From: Adiantum capillus-veneris
Taxonomy: Eukaryota > Streptophyta > Polypodiopsida > Polypodiales > Pteridaceae
Direction of reading: 5' to 3'
Length of the DNA: 64,000 nucleotides
Assembly (NCBI GenBank): GCA_014529385.2
Contig: CM043958.1
Location: 84,784,025 to 84,848,024 of the forward strand
A program made the position numbers and the translations under genes. Shown here one piece after another: positions 59,131-64,000 of the stretch. Position 1 is the first letter of the stretch; each line of letters opens with the position of its first letter. Below the pieces are notes generated by a model, which saw only the letters and a program-made list of their open reading frames with translations, did no database searches and was not told where the DNA came from.

Positions 59131-61050
59131 CACCTTGTGGCCCTAGGGCCGCAGGGTGTCAACATAGAGCGTAGAGGGCTTTTTAGTAGCATAGAGAACA
59201 CCTGGACCCTGGGCCATAGGGTGTCAATGTAGAGCATTTAGTTTTTTTTTTAATTGACATGAAGAAAGACACCTTGTTGCCATAAAGCAATAGGAGACAA
59301 ACATAGAGCAATGATGGTTTCTTATTAGCATAGAGGACAACGGCCATAAGATGCCAAGATAGAGCATGGAGAGTTTTCCCTAGTATACAACAAACTCTAT
59401 GGCCATAAATAGAGCACCCTCCGCCATAGGTTGCCAAAAAACCCTCATGAAGGATTTCTTCAAAACATAGAAGGCGCCTTGTGAACTTGGGGCCATAGGA
59501 TGCCAACATAGAGCATAGAGAGGTTCTTACTAGCATAGAGGGGATCCTATGGCCTGTAGGCCACGGGGTGCCGTATAGAGCATAAAGAGGTTCTTACTAG
59601 CATAGAGCGGACCCTATGGCCTTCAAGCAAAGGGGTGCCAATATAGAGCATGGAGAGGTTCTTACTAGAATAGAGGAGACCCTATGGCCTTCAAGCCACA
59701 TGGTGCCAATATAGAGAAAATAGTGTTTTTTACTGGCATATAGAGCACCCTATGGCCCTAGGGCCATTGGTTGTAAAAAATCCATCATGAAGGGTTTCTT
59801 CAAATTGAAAACCTAGAGGGTACCTTGTGGCCCTTGGGGCCATAGGATGTCAATATAGAGCATACAGAGGTTCTTACTAACATAGAGGGGACCCTATGGC
59901 CTTCACGCCTTAGGGTGCCAATATAGAGCAAATAGAGCTTTATACTAGCATAGAGAGCACTATATGGAATTGGGGCCATAGGTTGCCAAAACAATGAGGG
60001 CACCTTGTGGCCTTGGGGCCATAGGATGTCAATATAGATCATACAGCATAGACGTGGGGGGTGCACTATGTAATCATGTTAATATATAACGTGAGTTCGA
60101 AAGGAGGGGTTTTAAAATGAAAAAATATTAGGCAATTTAACAGAGACATTAAAATAAGGGGTTTTTAATATTCAATTTTGAAAAAAAATCCTAAAATAAG
60201 GGGTCATTTTATTCATTCAGACATGTTAAAAGAGAGATTTTTTTAATACGCCACGAACTCACGTTATATAGGGGGGTACTGAATGGTGAACCCCCCGAGA
60301 GCATAGAGCATAGAGAGCTTCTTACTAGCATATAGGGAACCCTATGGCCTTCAGGCCACATGGTGCCAATATAGAGTAAACAGAGGTTCTTACTAGCATA
60401 GAGGGGACCCTATGGCCTTCAGCCCACAAGGTCTCCTCAATATAGAGCAAACAGTGTTTTTTACTGGCATAGAGAGTACCCTATGGCCGTGGGCCATAAG
60501 TTGCCAAAAAACCATTATGAAGGGTCTTTTCAAAACATAGAGGCCACCTTGTGGCTTTGGGGTCAATGTAGAGCATAGAGAGGTTCTTACTAGCATACAG
60601 GGGACCCTACGGCCTTCAGGCCCTAGGGTGCCAATATAGAGCAAATACTGCTTTTTACTAGCATAGAGAGCACCCTATGGCCCTAGGGTCATAGATTGCC
60701 ATAAAATGATCATGAAGGATTTCTTCAAAACATAGAGGGCACCTTGTGGCCTTGGGGTCATAGGATGCCTATATAGAGCATAGAGTATAGAGAGGTTCTT
60801 ACTAACATAGAGAGGACCCTATGGCCTTTAGGCCACAGGGTGTCAGTATAGAGTATATAGAGGTTCTTACTAGCATAGAGGGGACCCCAAGGCCTGAAGG
60901 TTATAGGTTGCCAAAAAACGATCATAAAGGGTTCTTACTAGCTTTTTACTGGCACAGAGAGCACCCTATGGCCTATGGGCCATAGGTTGCCAAAAATTGA
61001 TCATGAAGGGTTTTTTCAAAGCATAAAGGACACCTTGTGGCCTTCATTAG
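59130..61050. repeat. Satellite B, about 68-bp tandem array
   Basis: Units follow ccctatggccttcaggccac, then agggtgccaatatagagca, then gaggttcttactagcatag. Starts at 59546, 59613, 59681 and 59749 give offsets of 67, 68 and 68. A longer variant with ttgccaaaaaaccatcatga is interspersed. The core CCTATGGCC..GGCCATAGG is shared with satellite A. It is interrupted by a MITE at 60053-60298. Confidence 0.88.
60053..60298. mobile_element. MITE inserted in satellite B, 9-bp target duplication
   Basis: Begins cgtggggggtgcactatg and ends catt-like ggtgaaccccccga. Flanks are cagcataga and gagcataga, 8 of 9 bases equal. Inner inverted segments tataacgtgagttcg / gaactcacgttata are perfect over 13 bp. The ends match the MITE at 55763-56009, so both belong to one family. 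Confidence 0.65.
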
Positions 61051-61398
61051 GAAATTTCAGAGGTCATTTGGAGGGCCATATGAAGAGAGAGAAAAATAGA
61101 GCACGTCCAATGAGCACGAAGGCTACGTTACGTAGGAAAGTACGTGGAAAGACTCAAAAAATAGGAAAATAGCATAAAACTTTCACGAATCTAGGATTGT
61201 AGCATCGTAATTTCCTTCCTTTTACCGAGCTTTTAGGTGCTTACATGTGGTCCCACTTCTGATATTCTCTTATGGTCATTAACGTACTGGAGGGTGACCA
61301 TTAAGCCCGCACAAGATATTGGAATTCTAAAACACTTTCCCTCCATTAGAATGCTTTCAAAGTGAATCTCCCTCCACTAAAGCTTTTCTCTGAGAGCT
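61051..61398. promoter_or_regulatory. Probable promoter and 5' region of the next gene
   Basis: Satellite sequence ends near 61050. The 350 bp before the ATG at 61399 contain no clear TATA box. Confidence 0.3.
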
Positions 61399-62819
61399 AT
61401 GGCTTCCACGTCTTCTCGCCCAAGAAGCTCCAGGTGTTTACTGCCTCTCACACCAACAACCAAGAGCTACACTTTGCCTAGAAGGCCAAGTAGTAGCATA
61501 TCCTCAATTACAATATCAACTTCAATAAGTGCAGAGAACCAATGGGTTGGACAAAGGATAAACAAAGGTTCATGGGTCCTCATGCAACCAAGAAGACCCA
61601 AGAGGTCTAGTGGTATCAACGTTTACCGCTCAGCATGGAAGGCCAGAGTGTTGAATTTCAAAGTTGAAATCGGCAAAAGATCTGTAAAGAAAGTTCTTGT
61701 TCAGCATGTGTTTACCCATCCAGAGGTGATAGAAAACGGTGGAAATGTATCAGATATACATCAACCACGTTGCAATTGTAAGTACTCTTGACATGTGAAC
61801 TTACTGATACTCTCATTATAACTTTTCTTATATATTTTGCAATGTTTCTCCCGCTTCTTATGAGCAATGTCTCCATTCTTCACAGCTCAATTACATTAGA
61901 TTTGTCATTTTTACTTATTGATACTCTTAGTTTAACTCTTCTTATATATATTGCAGATGTTTATCCCTCTTCTTATGAGCAATGGGAGCCAGTGGAGTGC
62001 ATAATAGGCCCCTTCCATGTTGTCTATGCCCACATTGGTTCTCTACAGTATTCAGGGAGGAGCAGCAAAAGCCTGGCTGATGAGGGAATATTTTTTTATG
62101 ACCACTTCTACCAACTCAGCTCAGGGAATAAGAATGGCATGTTGATGAAAGTGCCTCTACCAACCGATTGGAACACTGTGGACTGGCTAGTTCCCGAGGA
62201 AACAATGGTGGAGGCAATGCGAAGTAAGCTCTACAAGGATATACAGAGGTCTCTACGTAGCTCTATTCCCACCAAAATGGTTAGAATTGCAAACTTTTGT
62301 CCTGTTGCACTCTTCATAGAGTTGTTTCATAGCTACAACATCCGTGTTACGAAAACTATGTTCATGTGCAAGTCATTTCAGCAGTCATCCTGTGACAAAC
62401 TTCTTGACAGAGGATGGTATGTAAAGGAAGAGATTGGTTTACGGTGCGAGGTCGCGCTTGATACTCTAGTTGTCAAGTACATGATTGCAAGCCAATCACT
62501 GTTACTCTCGTTTTGGTATATGCGATCACAAATGCTCAATGGTAAGTACATTCCTATGGACCAGGTTTCTGCAGGTTTTGAAGATAATCCTACTATGGAT
62601 GTGGAAGTGATTGATAAAGAGCATGGCCTACTGTTGGTGGTTACAATAAGGGAGCTATGCAGTCTTCAGCATTTGCGGCATGACATAATTGAAGAGTCAA
62701 TGGACAGGGACCTATCAGATTTTTCCTTTTTCCTAGCTGGCCGTAAGGTGATGCGGCGAAGGGAAAAAGATATTTTGTGCAAAGAGTTGGATGGTCGGGT
62801 TGAAGTAGTGTCAATGTAA
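61399..62819 (+). CDS. Intact two-exon gene, 413-residue protein of unknown function
   Basis: Exon 1 is 61399-61777 and exon 2 is 61957-62819; donor GTAAGT and acceptor TTGCAG join in frame to give 413 residues. The first 45 residues are rich in Ser, Thr, Arg and Pro without acids, like an organelle-targeting or disordered leader. Later parts include VNVYRSAWKARVL-type strands, WEPVECIIGPFHVVYAHIGS, WNTVDWLVPEETMVEAMRSK and FFLAGRKVMRRREKDILCKE. No family is recognised and no catalytic motif is visible. It converges on the phosphatase gene, 207 bp away. The unbroken frame over two exons and standard splice signals argue for a functioning gene. Confidence 0.7.
61806..61990 (+). repeat. Tandem duplication of the intron 3' end and exon start
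   Basis: Two copies offset by 114 bases start with gatactct and end with cttcttatgagcaatg. The upstream copy has ttttgcaatg where the used acceptor has attgcagatg, so it lacks the AG. Confidence 0.85.
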
Positions 62820-62938
62820 CAGATATTCTTGTGAACCCAAGTGTATACAAATGACTTTCAATACATGAAGTTTATTGAGCTCATTTGTCAATTGTGCCCT
62901 GTGAAAAAGTGTGCTTGAAATACATTTCTTTACCATGT

Positions 62939-62942
<4 letters not shown>

Positions 62943-62996
<54 letters not shown>
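62943..62996. repeat. CT microsatellite between convergent genes
   Basis: Perfect CT run of about 54 bp in the 3' intergenic region. Confidence 0.97.
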
Positions 62997-62999
<3 letters not shown>

Positions 63000-63026
63000 G
63001 TTAGACAAGACAAAGACATGATAGAA

Positions 63027-64000
63027 GAGTCATCTTAATTCATTAGAAAGTACAAACTTGTCCGTGAACAATGGACTGAGATACAATTTCTGTAAGTATG
63101 GAATCAGAATGTCTTCAAGGTAAAAATCAAAGGAATGCCCCTCGAAAGAAGGTGGTGAGATAGTTGTTCCCAGCGGATTTAGTTCTCCCTTTTCAGGAGT
63201 ATCATCAATCAGTAGTGTATTAGTTGCATCAAAGGGTACACCGATTTGGCTAAACGGTTTGTACAAAAGAGGTAAGTGTGGTTTTTTAGGGTGGTAGTGG
63301 CCCTCAACGGTAACGCATTTTCTTTGATCATACAAAAAGGCAAAATCTGACGTGTGAGCGCCGCATACACTGCAAACTATTGTAACTAGTGGTGACAAGT
63401 TTTGCCTTTGCATTGAAGACCATATGGCAACTCTGAAGCGCGGAAGAAGAAACTGAATAAATTCCTTGGTTCCTGGACGAACCACGACTCGACAAGTTCC
63501 CATCCGAAACGTTTGCAAATCCTCAAAGGGTTCTGTGTCACCGAGAGGCACGCGCATCAGCAGCAATCCATTGACGTCCAAGATAATCAACCTCTGTAAA
63601 ATTTGACAAGTACATATAAGTAGTTAGAAGCTGAACATATTTTGCCATACTTGAATAGACATTACCGGAACAACCGTATCTACAGGTAGCAAGGGTCCAT
63701 ACTGGGTCTCTATAGTGTTGATGTCACTGTTGCTCTCCTCTGCTTTAGCTTCATCATTCACATCTTCATCAGGGGTCTCCCCCATGGCTCTTTCTGCCTC
63801 ATTCAAGGTTTCCTTCAAGGTCTTTTCCTCTCCCTCGATTGACCGGCTTGCCTCATACATCCTTGCCTGATCCATATCAGATTGCTCATCCCTAGGCCTT
63901 CTTTCCTCATCCATATCCTTTTGCTCATCTATAGGCCTGCTTTCCTCATCTTGGGTTTCATCCATAGGCTCTTTTGTCTCCTCCACTGGCTGACTTGGCT
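63027..64000 (-). CDS. FCP1/NIF-type HAD phosphatase-like protein, 5' end outside the window
   Basis: Exon 63666-64000 (open to the window edge) encodes a Glu/Asp/Met-rich disordered segment with repeated DEE-R-P and DEQ-DMD phrases. Exon 63027-63593 follows after a 72-nt GT-AG intron, phase 0. It reads RLIILDVNGLLLMRV, VVVRPGTKEFIQFLL, FRVAIWSSMQ and TLLIDDTPEKGELNP, the HAD/FCP1 order. The usual D-x-D nucleophile motif is D-V-N here, so the second Asp that acts as acid/base is Asn. That substitution is seen in a plant subgroup as I recall, so it may be a pseudophosphatase or have altered chemistry. Likely nuclear, acting on phosphoproteins, but the substrate is unknown. Confidence 0.8.

Overview
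The window looks like intergenic chromatin from a large, repeat-rich land-plant genome. Plant markers are an A-type (CYP71-clan-like) cytochrome P450 with one intron, a CACTA/En-Spm transposon with Transposase_21/DUF4218/DUF4216 segments, Ty3/gypsy and Ty1/copia elements with plant-type primer sites, and a plant-style FCP1/NIF phosphatase. A piggyBac-type transposase and a DUF7869-like protein, both unusual for flowering plants, make a fern or other seed-free plant the best guess. That is inference, not proof.

Layout: 1-9411 holds element A, a badly decayed Ty3/gypsy copy on the + strand. 9412-13515 holds non-coding sequence with a recurring palindrome, then an unrecognised broken coding region. 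13516-26978 is element B, a nearly complete gypsy copy of the same lineage on the - strand with both LTRs. 26979-33300 is a CACTA-type transposon. 34209-36508 is the P450 gene, which appears intact. 37230-39420 is a piggyBac remnant. 40436-41210 holds two LINE 3' ends. 42860-44500 has unrecognised coding debris. 44661-49750 is a young copia element with a 5-bp target duplication and LTRs differing at one base. 53150-55680 is a broken DUF7869-like gene. 56011-57700 and 59130-61050 are two satellite arrays (61-bp and about 68-bp periods), each hosting a Mutator-like MITE. 61399-62819 is an intact two-exon gene of unknown function, and 63027-64000 is the 3' part of an FCP1/NIF-type phosphatase gene running toward it.

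Only three loci look like ordinary host genes: the P450, the 413-residue unknown and the phosphatase. The rest is mobile or satellite DNA in different states of decay.

The most interesting signal is shared by elements A and B. Both carry, downstream of integrase and separate from the normal Gag-Pol protease, a second retropepsin-like domain followed by a basic region with repeated W-x-P-K motifs. Element B adds a further 3' module with an uninterrupted 140-codon ORF and a second polypurine tract. The second notable signal is that the two satellites have different periods and flanks but share one hairpin core.
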